Of a stretch of DNA of 64,000 nucleotides, positions 1-10,780 are shown piece after piece (within the stretch, counting starts at the first letter, position 1; each line of letters starts with the position of its first letter). The position numbers and the translations under genes are program-made. The stretch is from Boletus sp. NGJ (taxonomy: Eukaryota > Basidiomycota > Agaricomycetes > Boletales > Boletaceae): NCBI GenBank assembly GCA_019096195.1, contig JAGTXK010000039.1:1-64000 (forward strand), written 5' to 3'. The notes beneath the pieces were generated by a model. That model was not told the DNA's origin, made no database searches, and was given only the letters and a program-made list of their open reading frames with translations.

Positions 1-495
1 CAACGCGAACATTAAATTTTCCTTCGCCGCGTTTGTAAGGGCCACAGGCTCTAGGGTGGACGATTAAGTAATGAACAGAGCGGGAGATATGCTGCATCGA
101 AACTCACGAAGCGAGGAGTGACTGTCGTCAGGGCAAAGGATTGCTATGCAGTGCCACCGTCCACGGTCATGAACTTGACCAGAAATCGTCGTAGATGATC
201 GCATACATACCGAGGTTCCGAATTTCGCGGTATGATTTTCGCAAGCGAGCATTATTTGTAGCTCTTCATTGCTGGCGATCAGTCGGTTCGCCTCGCGCGC
301 AAGAAGGTACTTGGTGTCGAAGTACTCCTGTGAGCTCCCAATAATATTATTCAGAAGGACGGCATAGTTGGAAAGAGGTCCAGGAAATGTAATGTCAGAT
401 GGGAGGCTTTCATTCACTCTGGCATCGAGCTCCTGGTGAGTGGCGTTGCTGAAGCGATCTGGGAGCGACTCGAGGGGCATGTTGTTGTTCGTCAA
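1..495 (-). CDS. Crinkler-like P-loop NTPase family protein, 5' part only
   Basis: Reads leftward and leaves the window, so only the N-terminal part is present. From the second methionine (codon at 480-478) it begins MPLESLPDRF and has the same order of motifs as the N terminus of the gene starting at 10226: MPLE-LPDRF, ATH-ELD, a YxVLLN segment, DxKYL, then NHTA+F. The two are clearly paralogues about 10 kb apart on the same strand. The frame breaks down just after the NHTAKFGTSV segment, near 195, where an intron probably starts. No catalytic motif lies within the visible part; assignment to the NTPase family rests on the paralogue. Translation could start at 495 (MTNNN) or 480. Confidence 0.55.
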
Positions 496-1115
496 GAAGA
501 GGAGCTAATCACGCGGTCGTCTACAGTCCGAAACTCAGGTAAGGTGGCAGTGTGGTAGTTGGGACGATTGCCAAAATCGTGCCGAGGTGAGGGGCCGTGG
601 GACCCCCAGGCGAGTGGCGGGCATGCAGATAGGACAGCGAGGGAGTAAAGGAGGTCATGCATGACCTCGTGTACACTGTGTACCGTAGGGACAGAATATT
701 ATGGACTCAGAGTTGCTGCCGCGCAAGTGCTACTGGTCCGCCGTGTTCGTTTCGGGAAGGTGCACACGCTACGCGAGGACCGTAGACCGGACTCTGGCAG
801 TTGGACTATGCCCGCGGTGAAAGTCGGTGCTCACTCGGACCACAGGTCGTTTAGAGGCATACGGTAAACCCAGAGGAACCCCCCCCCCGTCTGCACCACG
901 TCAGCTTTCATTATTTCCATTCGCCGTGGACAAGCTGCATGCCACATATGTATATCACTATGTTCAACTCCAAAAATGACACTTTGACCGTCAATATCCC
1001 TTGCAAGGCCCCCGTCAAACCTCCAACCTTGAATCTCCATTCTCAACCCTGCCGTGCAGCGTTGAGCTTCCTAGAGAACGCTTCACGACACTGATAATGT
1101 GTCACTTCACCCCTA
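496..1115. other. Intergenic stretch, no supported gene
   Basis: Lies between the 5' end of the left-hand NTPase gene and the 3' end of VPS39. Short open frames on both strands show no family motif. A C run (887-893) is present. It presumably holds the promoter of the leftward NTPase gene. Confidence 0.4.
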
Positions 1116-4100
1116 TCACCACACCCCATCAGCAATAAGAACAGACAAAAGGTTGGGCGATAGGAGAGTCACTCGCCTTGGCGCATGTACCGCAATAACG
1201 CTGTTCCCCAACCGCTTATGACACTGCGGACATCTGAAAAGTCCAACGGTAAGCCTCAAACCCACCGAGCATCAGAATCCCAACGCACATTCGACTGTCT
1301 GTCACTTTTATCCGCCTCGACTCGAGTTTCATCAACTGTCTCTCCGTGTCTTCCTTCCTCGCCAAGCTTACCTCTCGTACGACGCAATTGTCGAACACGG
1401 GTGCACGTAGCGATTGAACCAGAAATGGTTTCACGTCGTGAGCATTCACGAGTGGTGGGAGAAGTTGAAGAGTTTCGATGGGATTGAGGCGGCCACTGTG
1501 TCGCGCGATGAGAGACAGAGCAGGGGGGAGCAGGTTGGGAGGGTTGGGAATGGTCGGTCGAAGATATAGTTTCAGGAGGGTGAGGAACAGTGGATACGGT
1601 GTCAAAGCGGGGCTCGACATCCGTTTGCAATGTCTGCGAGTGAGACAAGATGAGATGGCAAAGGAGCAGCTCAGGATGAGGGGAACTTACTCTTCAGCCT
1701 TTGTAAAGTCCCCTAGTTTGTAGACGTACAACTCGAGCGCGTGTTCATGTCTACCCATGCGACCCAACAAGATCGCACGTGCTTCGTAGAGGTCTAGTGT
1801 GGAACGGTTAAGTGACACAAGCAAGGGCTGGCAGGGAACCTCGCGCACCTTCTGAGAGTAATCCATACAATCGATCAGGCCGGTAATACTCGGTCGTATC
1901 GATAAACTTCAAGAGTTTCGCATACACATCCCCATACTTGTCTATCCAGCAAAAACATCCAAAAAGAAGGAAATATACATTCAGGAGAAATAGCTCACCT
2001 TCCTCCCCCTTCCTCTTCGCAGTCATCGTAATCCCGAGATACAGCTCAGCTAATCGATCATGGAAGCCAGAGCTCTTCTCCTCTTTCTCGTCGATGAGGT
2101 ACTCAAGATACCGCGTCGCTACGTGGGGGTCCAGTTTTTCTAGGTAATCTGTAACTCCCCCATGAGGAAGCTCAACGTCGTCTGAAGTAAAGATCTGAAG
2201 TAAAACGTGTGCCATGAATTTTACGACTGAGGAGTGTTAGGACCAACCTCGAAGGCCATCTCCCGATCCTGCTCAAATATCCAACGCGCAGACTCAAAGA
2301 TCTGGTCTAGGTATTCCGGACCCAGCTTCTGCAAATACGAGATGGAAGGTCCGAGTTTATCTCTCACGTCATCTTCTTTCTCACTGAGCCTGTAGTTTTG
2401 CTCATTAACGTCCTTCTGTAGATCAGAGAACTCGACTTGGGTACATACTGCTGGAGTAACTTGAGGGCCTTGGCATGCATCTTCCTCCCATTATACAAGA
2501 AAATAAGCTCCGCGTGTTTCTGCGCTCCAGAGGATGTGTTAATGAGATCCTCTCGCCTGCGCGTCACGATGCGAGAACGGCACCAAACGCACCTCTCTCG
2601 CTCTCAGCTCCTCTTCCACCTCCTCGACCTCGCACCAATTTGGCAATCGACATAGTGGACCCAACATACTCGGTCTCCCAATCAAATAACTCTTGAACAA
2701 CGCTGTGTCGACAATCTGAGCCCTCTTTACGAGCTCATCCTCAGTGAGGTCTGCGAGTGCGACGCCAGACGGTAGAGCGTAGAGAGAGGCAGGGGATGTA
2801 GAGGATAGCGTCGGGAACAGATGCGACTGCGAAGGGGTTATGTGATGAGAGGCGAGTGCGCCAGCAAGCTTGGGTCTAAGAGAAGTTAAGTAACGCCAGA
2901 GTGTCTCCAGGGAACGCGTCGCGTCGTCTGTGCGGTAAGACGTGCACACCAAGGAGCATACGAAAAGCGTCACAATCACTCGCTGATAAACCTTACTACA
3001 ACAAAAAAAACACGTACCGACAACCTTGCCCTTCTTCTTTCCGCTCAATGAAGCAACATCGTCTTCCTTGGATGACGCTGCCGCAGGCAACAAAGCACCG
3101 AAACTCGTCTTCGTCCGTCCCCTAACAGAGCCTGTCGGTGATGGAGACCTCGAAAGCGTCACCGGCAATTTGTCTTTACTTCCCGCTGCACTGTCCTTAC
3201 TCCCCGCTTCACTTGACTTGGTTGACGCCGCGTCCTCTGCTCCACCACCAGATGGTTCCTTGGACTGTACAACCGGACCACCAAATAACGCTATCCACTC
3301 CCCCTGTTTCACCGCTAACCGTCCAGCCACCTTATCGGGATACAGTGCAACAACCTTTGCAGGATTGACATCGAGGTCTAAGAAGCTATTTATCGCATCG
3401 TCGTATTTCCCAGCACGGAATTGCGACACGGCGTTGAGAGCGAGAATGAGAGTCCGTTTTGGGCTAGTGCTTGAGCCGTAGACATGGTCTAGTAGGGCCA
3501 GCGCCTCCGTGTAGGACGCTCGTGATACCAACTCCTCGATTTGGGCATCCCAATCGCGCATAGTAAACCTCCAGATGCTAGTACCCTCCGAGGTTGCGAG
3601 TGTCCGGTCGAGAGGGGTAGAGATAAGAAAGAGACGAGAAGGGAATCTTCGAGGCCGTGGCAAGAGTTGTGGGGAGATGAGTAGACGTGACATTGGTAGT
3701 CAGTAGCCGTAAGGACGAGTTCGCGACGTTCGCGATGGATGTGGTTGCTTGAAGGAAAGGGAACGCAATGGTCTGCACTGGGAGCATACTGATAGATGAG
3801 ATGATTTGAATGACCGGAGCGTGGACAAAGGATGGTTGCGTTTGTGATTGCAGTGTCGCTTGCGGTAGCGACGAAGAACTTGTAGGGAGCGTAGCGTTGC
3901 TCAAGCCATTAGATGGCTCCGCGGTAAGGGGTACCGTACCAGCTGGAAGGATTGAAAATATATAGGGGTTCACGAACGCTAGAGACGTCCAGTGGTGATG
4001 ATAGAATGATCAACCAGTATAGGCAGACAACGAAAAACTTACCAATCTCCTCAGGCTGAGTTGGCCAGTTGATACTATTATCCTTCGTCTTGGCATCCAC

Positions 4101-5244
4101 ATCGAAGACAAATCCTTGGTCTAGACAAGCATCATAACCATGGTTCTCAACGAAGAAAATGGATCGTCTTACTTTCCCTGACGACTACAACCTCCCCTTC
4201 ACCAACCCTTGCTAGGCCGGGTTTTGCAGTCTTACCTCCCAGGCCGAGACTCATGTAACTCGACAAACCGGAGAAGGTCCCCATTCCCAAGCCCGATGAC
4301 GAAGGAGCAGTAGGTACGAGTGCAGGCATCGTAACATCAACAACCGCCAAGTTCTCCAAAGAGAAGATCGCATATTCAGTAGGAGAGTATGCGAAGCATA
4401 TGTGCGACTGATCCAAAAATGCTACTGCACGAGGAGAATGAGGAAGTGATGTTTCCTAATCGTTATATCGTTTCACGGACACAGATCAGAGAGGTGGGAT
4501 GAGCGAACTAGCACAACTGTGCGCAGACGTGTCAACTCACCTTAACCTCTTGAGCCTCCCCATCCTTCCAGCTATACGCAACCACTTTCCGACGACAGCC
4601 TACCGCAAGAGTCGTCACCATGGTTGGAATTGGCATCGGTCTCTTTTCTACTTCGCTAGAAAACCCTCCAGAAAGGGGAGAACCGGCTCGATTGGGACTC
4701 TGAAACTCTGGGGCATTATGCACGCTTGAGTGGACGGCAAATGACAAAGCACCCTTTGCTTGAGTGAGTTTTGTCGGTGGTGAAAAGGAAGGGAGTGGGT
4801 ACAACGTCGGGAGACTTTCTGCGAAGAAATGGGCATCCGTAAATGGGCATGGCTGACTAGGAGAGAGTCGAACCGGCGAGGACGACGAGTGAATTTATAT
4901 CCTTGATGTACCCCAATTGATCGATGGCCTTCCTGGATATCCCAGGTTTTGTCTCGACCGGCGTGGCTGTTGGACTTACTCCTCCGGCTGATCGAACCGT
5001 ACAACCCAACGTTAGTGAAGATGCGTGGGCGACAGCATGAACACACCTGCGTCGGTCCCATCGTTCAAGTCGTAAAGATGTATGTTACCGGTTGCCGTGC
5101 CAATATACAGCCTGTTCCCTTCACAGACCGTCAGTGAGGGGGTCCTGTGCATCATGATGAGCGGGAGTCACCTTGGACGAGTAACGACTCAGGTCGTTCC
5201 TTGAATCCGCTGAGAACTGTTGTTGGGTTGACGAACGGCGCCAT
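1116..5244 (-). CDS. VPS39: VPS39/Vam6, HOPS tethering complex subunit
   Basis: Subunit of the HOPS complex, which tethers membranes before fusion at the vacuole and late endosome. The start at 5244 gives MAPFVNPTTVLSGFKER, a typical Vps39 opening. Removing a 53-bp intron (5171-5119) joins LLVQG to NRLYIGTATGNIHLYD, the first strands of the N-terminal citron-homology beta-propeller. More propeller segments lie near 4700 (TLAVGCRRKVVAYSW) and 4400 (CFAYSPTEYAIFSLENL). The helical clathrin-repeat part includes YTEALALLDHVYG near 3500, an acidic/serine linker, and YLEKLDPHVATRYLEYLI near 2120. At the end, splicing out the intron ending near 1227 gives ICPQCHKRLGNSVIAVHAPR, the family's C-terminal zinc-like motif. 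The final residues after it do not show the usual VxHxxC, so the last exon may be modelled wrongly or have diverged. Many introns. Confidence 0.9.
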
Positions 5245-5720
5245 TTTTCTTGCTGAACACCACGAAAGGTCCCAACGGCGGCAAGAGCAAGATGTAAATC
5301 AGGTCCAAGGACCAACATGTCTAGTGTGCATAGTTGGGGAGGCACAGCCACCACATCATACTACGATAGTGACTCGAAAGCACATTCTTTCAGATGTAGG
5401 TAGTCTCGTAACTACAACACCATCCACCATGCTCACCGTTCATGATCTGCTAATCAAAGTCCGAAAAGTCACGACCCCGGTCCCCGACCAATCAAACGAA
5501 ACCCACATTAGCAAGATGGCCCAACGACAAGGCGTGCCACCTGCGGCTTGAGCGATCAGACACACCACTGAGGATATCTTGGTGCCGGTCATGAAGGCGA
5601 CCGCCTTCATGGGTACTAGATGTGTCTGCAATACACGTGCGTCAAGCAAGTGTTGACTAGGAAAGGCATGAGTTTGGCTTACCAAGTGTCGAGAGGGACG
5701 CCATGTGTCTTAATCTGTGC

Positions 5721-6800
5721 TCATTCAACAAATCCAGCAGAGCAGGTACTTGGTTGTGGTGACAACAGCGACGAGAGTCGAGGTGGTGTTGTGGTGTGTG
5801 TGGACTCCAATCGGCAGACTGGGAACCACTGCTCGAGTTTCTGAACCATACGCTCAACCTTGTCCATATAGATCTCAACACTCCGTGCCGTCTCTGATGG
5901 TGTAGAGGGTTGCGGAAACCTAGCACGAAAATCTTCCGCGAGGACCTCGTCTGTGTCCTCTTGAGCTAGCCTTGTGTGAAGAAATTGAAGATGAGGGTGA
6001 CCACTTAAACAGAGGCTGTGAAACGCACCCTTCGTCTTGACATGTCTCCTCTCGCTTCGTCTCCCAGTCCACGACCAACTTCATCCATTCCTGACATTCT
6101 ACTTTGAGTCGTCTGAGATACTCCCTCTCGTCCTCAGAAAGATCAATGTGGAAGAGTGATTCGGAAGGCTCGTCGACGCCCTGTATCGATCCCGGGAAGA
6201 AATCGTTGAGTCGTTTCGCTAGGAGACACGATTCGGGTGCTGTCCACAAATAATGAATGTACTATGTATGACACCCGGCCACAACGTTCGCTCCGTTATC
6301 AACGTATCCGTACCATAAGTTTTAGTGGGACCGCTCACAAGTTGAATGAGGATTCGAAGCAACACGATGTACTCCCACCGGTGTGCACCCCTCTTGTCCA
6401 AGAAACGCCGTAACGTGCGTACTTCATTCGCTGCGAGCAATCTGACGTCCTCTTCGCGACCGTGGGTCTTTTCGCCCTCATAATACGTTTGCCATTCGAG
6501 GGCTTCGTCGGATTTGAACGCGGCAAATTGGCGGAAAGTCTCGATAACAGCGAGGAGGTTGAGCAAGTCGGGAATTTGTCCCATAACGAAGGAGGGCGAG
6601 AGGATGTTGCGCGCGGCGTAAAAGACAAGCGAGGGCGGGGGCGTAGAAGACGCGAGGATGTCGACGTGATCTGAGGAGTTGGTCAATGTCGAAAGTGAGC
6701 AATATGGGTGGATGGACGAACCGTAGATCTCTCGGTGGCCATTGACGTTGTACGGTTCATTGAAGTTGACGGATGATACCAGTTCCTTGAGCTCGTTCAT
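5721..6800 (-). CDS. Conserved-looking protein of unknown function
   Basis: Not recognised. The frame starts at the methionine at 6800 (MNELKELVSS); a hydrophobic stretch just upstream (LLWFLCRR) with a good AG acceptor suggests an earlier exon encoding a membrane segment. Visible coding blocks: a segment rich in leucine and aromatics (LLNLLAVIETFRQFAAF), a charged block (EEDVRLLAANEVRTLRRFL), then after an intron near 6200 an acidic helix (LSEDEREYLRRLKVECQEW). A further intron joins to LAQEDTDEVLAEDF and a likely coiled helix (YMDKVERMVQKLEQWF). The stop is at 5723-5721. It lies head to tail behind the NTPase gene and upstream of VPS39, all on the minus strand. The coding look is good, but exon joins are approximate. 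Confidence 0.5.
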
Positions 6801-7079
6801 CCTAGCTCGACGACAGAGGAACCAAAGCAGTCTGAATGTCGCGAGTAAGGTGAAGAGAATCGCTCAAGCTCAAGTTTGGTTTGACAGATCAGTGGCTGTA
6901 ACAAGTTGTACCAGGCTTGTGACACGTTCGACTCGGAGTTGGTGCTCAGTAACGTTAGTGATTTCAATATTCAAATCAAAAGTTCATCGATGCATCCTTG
7001 GTCACAGAACGTACACTAGAGATGCTTACAATCCCAGAGACGATGGATAATATTACAATGCAACCTCAACCTAGGCTCG

Positions 7080-10000
7080 TCAAGCGGATTTTCCTTTTAC
7101 ACTCCCGTGTTCCCATACCATGTGTTCAGGAGTTGCCGTACTGCCGAACTTCATCTGCGCATTCAGGTACTCTGTGTAAGGTCTTTCTGTTTCGGGTAAC
7201 TGCTGCAGGTGCACGAGATTCTGGAGAGTCTGTATGATCGATGGGTACTTCTTTAAGAATGGATAGGTGGTAGCATTGAAACCAGCAGCATTGACACGCA
7301 GACATCGGTCATCGACATCCTGCTCAGGGAAGGTAACGGAGAATGATGCTGGTTGGCCAAGGTCGGCCAAGATCGCAATGTAAGGAAGTGAATCAGAGTC
7401 GTGTTTTCCACCTTTGCTGTTCAGATGGACACTTCTGCGGGTAATGTTGTGCAAAACATCGTTGGAATTCTTCGACTCCCGAGCCTTGTCAGAAATGAGA
7501 ATCTGCGACATTCGCGAGGCCGCTGACGCCTTTTCGGGCCCGCCTTTGAAATAGATGGGTATCATCTTGTCGATGAGAGGTTGCTGGTGACAACACTGCA
7601 CCGCACTGGTCCTCTGCCAGTGGCGTAGGGTCCACTCGTCCAAGCTACATGGTGTGGATCATCAGACTCGATGTTACGTTACGAAAATGGAATTCGGGAC
7701 AGACCCTAAAACGTTCTCTTCCTTCGATCCAGCAATGTTCGCGTCCATGCATACCCAATGCGAGAAATTCAGATATGCATCCTCGAACGTTTTGCGTGCG
7801 ACGGATGATTGAGTGTTATCCTCGTCCCATATCTGGGGTCCGAAGACGAATTCAAGCCAATCCACCACGGAAATCATTTGGCAGTCGGCGAGATGCCCTT
7901 CCCACGTCGTTGGCATCCCGGTGACTACATTCTTCGCCTGTGTGCGGATGAACAAGTCCTTGGCCAGAAGCCACATCAATCGGCTAGCCAGCTCGTCACG
8001 TTGACCAATGTCGATCATTCCAGAATTGACCGTGTTCAATAGAGTCCTCAGAGCGTCCCCTAATATTCCAGGCTCTGCATGGAGATCACATGCAGCCACG
8101 CACGACAGGAGCGGTTCGGATGGATAACTTGTGAATCTCCAATTGCGGTTCAGGGTCGTCGCAAGGGATATACGCAGGTGGCTCGCCACACCTTTCTCCA
8201 GATGCTCGACCGAATCTGGGTGTCCCATCGTGATATTCAGACAAAATCGCTGTCCCAATATCGCAAGCACGTGGTTGGTGTTACGAGGATCGAAATGCCC
8301 AGCCCCACATAACTTCGAGGATGCTGTGCGCAACACTTTGTGCGTTTGCCCGTCCGCGGTCTTGAGAGAAATCCACCTATCAACCATCGGGGACAAGTTG
8401 AGTAAGTAAGCGGCGATAACAACTTGAAAGGGAAAGTGTATTACAAGGGTCTCCCATAGCCCAGGATGTGATCCAGTCTTGAAACATCCTCCACGCCAAT
8501 TTCCCCAAGCCCCAATGCACTCTGGTCCCATCCCAGCTGAGTGTAAGGTGGGAAAAGCTGTTCATCATTCAAAGCGACACGAGCCGAGTTGGCATATGAA
8601 CAGGACGCCCGTGAGGACATCGCCATACCTACATCTCCGATTTCGGGGCGAAAAATGGGTAAAGAAGTCGTCGAGGCGAATGCGACCCAGACAGCATGGT
8701 TCTCTGCATACGAGTAATCGCTCACTGCGCTACAAAAAATGTCTGCCGGGCGATATCCATCTCTACTTTGAATGGTTGGACCGAGCGGGTGTGCCTCGTC
8801 GATTGCGATCACCAACTTGGGCTCATGGAGAGTGTTGGGGAATATCCTCGCGAGACAGGTACCGAGTCTCTTGTAGGCAGAAGAGAGAACCATAGAGAAG
8901 TGGGAGGAGACAAGGGGGTAGACGTTTCGTTCTGGTTCGGACCGCGTTACTCAGTCATGACTCTGACACGAGTTGAAATATTTACCGGATAAGGAGAGTC
9001 TTTCCACCTTCTCAATGGTATTATCGACCTCTGTCTCTGTGGTTTTCGAATCCACATCCGGCATGGAAGAATCTTTTGGTACACTGGGTTGTTGCAGGCT
9101 TCGGACGAGATCAGCATGAATCTACAGAAGGTCGTCAAATCATTTTACGGTGTAAAGCCATATTTTTAATTCACACCTTTCCGTATTTCTCAGCGAGTTT
9201 CCGGAAGAAATCAATCCTGGCAGTGGACCTCGCAGGGTAGCCCATATCGCACATCTGGTCGACCCAACGCATGATGCCCGCCTTGGCACCGGGAGCGGTG
9301 TAATTGTTCGAGAGATATTCCTCGAGCGTATTAAATAGAGCGGTGAGGAAGGCATAGCAGATGGTTTGGTACGCCGACACGGTAGACGGGAAGTCGGTCA
9401 AGATGCTCGACGGAATTGGATCACGCGCAGGGAAACCCACGACGTCCTGTTCCTCGCACATGTTCATGTAAATTACTATGACCCCCTTCTTTCTCAACTG
9501 AAGGTTGCTTCAATCACCACATATCTTTATGAGAACGAGGACCATTTACCTCGGTTAACACCCTGGACTTGCCTGTCCCTGAACTCTGCACGATGGAACA
9601 AAATTTTGCGTAGTAACCGGGTCGAGAAGCGATCGCATTCTTCTTGAACAATTTCTCATTGTGTGTCAAATACTCGTAGAAGCCATCAACAGCTGCGCCA
9701 TGGTACTTCGCCTGGAAGGACCCTGACAAACCTTGAGGTAGATCTATCCGAGGACGTGGTTATTCCCTGTGTGGTTCCGGTCAGATGATAAGATGTGGAG
9801 CACTAACCTGTTTTTGTATTGGGATCTGGTGTTGGTGGTTCCCTGAGTACCACTCCTGGTGCTTTGAGGATAGCTACATGTGGAGTGGCCATCGGGTCGT
9901 CAACAAATGTTGAATGGGGATCTAAGACACGTACCGAGATTTCGAATCTCGCGGTATGATTTGCGCTTCCAAGCAGAATCGAGCATACCTCGTAACTCTC

Positions 10001-10226
10001 CATGGGCGTTGATCACCTTTTTTGCTTGCGTCAAACTGAGGTATTTAGCGTCCAAGTCACCGTTGGCGTTTTCAACGATAGCATTTAGAAGTACGTAGTA
10101 TTCAGAGTTGGAACCTAGAACAGAGACGTCACCCAAAAGGCCCTCGACGGCTTCGATATTTACAGCCCTATCGAGCTCGTGATGAGTGGCAGCGTCGAAG
10201 CGATCTGGAAGAGTCTCGAGGGGCAT
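7080..10226 (-). CDS. Crinkler-like P-loop NTPase protein
   Basis: Large multi-exon gene of a family expanded in agaricomycetes and resembling the NTPase bodies of crinkler proteins. It starts MPLETLPDRFDAATHHELD at 10226. Near 9600 is a Walker A motif, SSGTGKSR, followed near 9450 by a strand block (GVIVIYMNMCEEQD) and near 8810 by a Walker B-like LVIAIDEAHPL, the expected order for a STAND/AAA-like ATPase. A helical region follows (8500-7680). The C-terminal block near 7300 (RCLRVNAAGFNATTYPFL, then FGSTATPEHMVWE) is characteristic of this fungal family. The cellular role is unknown. The N-terminal segment and the following NHTARFEISV segment are in different frames, about 10 nt out of step with the left-hand paralogue, so either a very small intron or a frameshift lies near 9970. 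Confidence 0.72.
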
Positions 10227-10780
10227 GATTGTACCGAGCCATTTTCATTTGACGAGCCGCTGTTATATCGCCAAGTTGCGGAGCACCCACAATCGATGAA
10301 AAACGATTTGATCCACAGGATTTGTCGTTCAACGTACTGCCGCATCAAACTGCCATGGACACATTTAGCTTCCGTTCGCGGCTGAGTCAGCATCACACAA
10401 GTGAGTACAAGGTGACTGCTACTTCTTATCATACAACGTTGCGCGGCGTTCGTGACAATAATATTCCGTCAAACAATTGCCGTAGAGTTCCGGCTGCTCT
10501 GCAGATGTCCTGTCAGACCGAATGGTCAGTAGCGCATGATGTGCGAAAGAATTTTGTTCACTCCAGTTTTAGGCCGGCGTAACATGTCTTTTTTTTTTGG
10601 TGAGTAGCAGAACTTAAACAGGTGACAATAGGGGACCAAACGTCGGGAAAAAGGGGGTGACAGTAGTGGTCTTTGTCCTCCACTCACGGGTTATCCGCTT
10701 AACTGACCCATTCCGCTTCAGGTGCATCGCTCAGGTTCCCAGCTTTTGCCCAGCCCAGCACATGACACGGTCATTTGCCC
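10227..10780. promoter_or_regulatory. Shared upstream region of two divergent genes
   Basis: About 550 bp between the start codons of the leftward NTPase gene and the rightward polymerase delta subunit gene. No convincing coding frame. A T run lies near 10588-10597. It must contain both promoters, but no specific binding site can be named. Confidence 0.4.

Noticed and set aside
831-1046. Minus-strand frame of 71 codons beyond the VPS39 stop
   Set aside because: It could have been a missed last exon of VPS39, but it does not contain the expected HxxC residues, and no join that would support it was seen.
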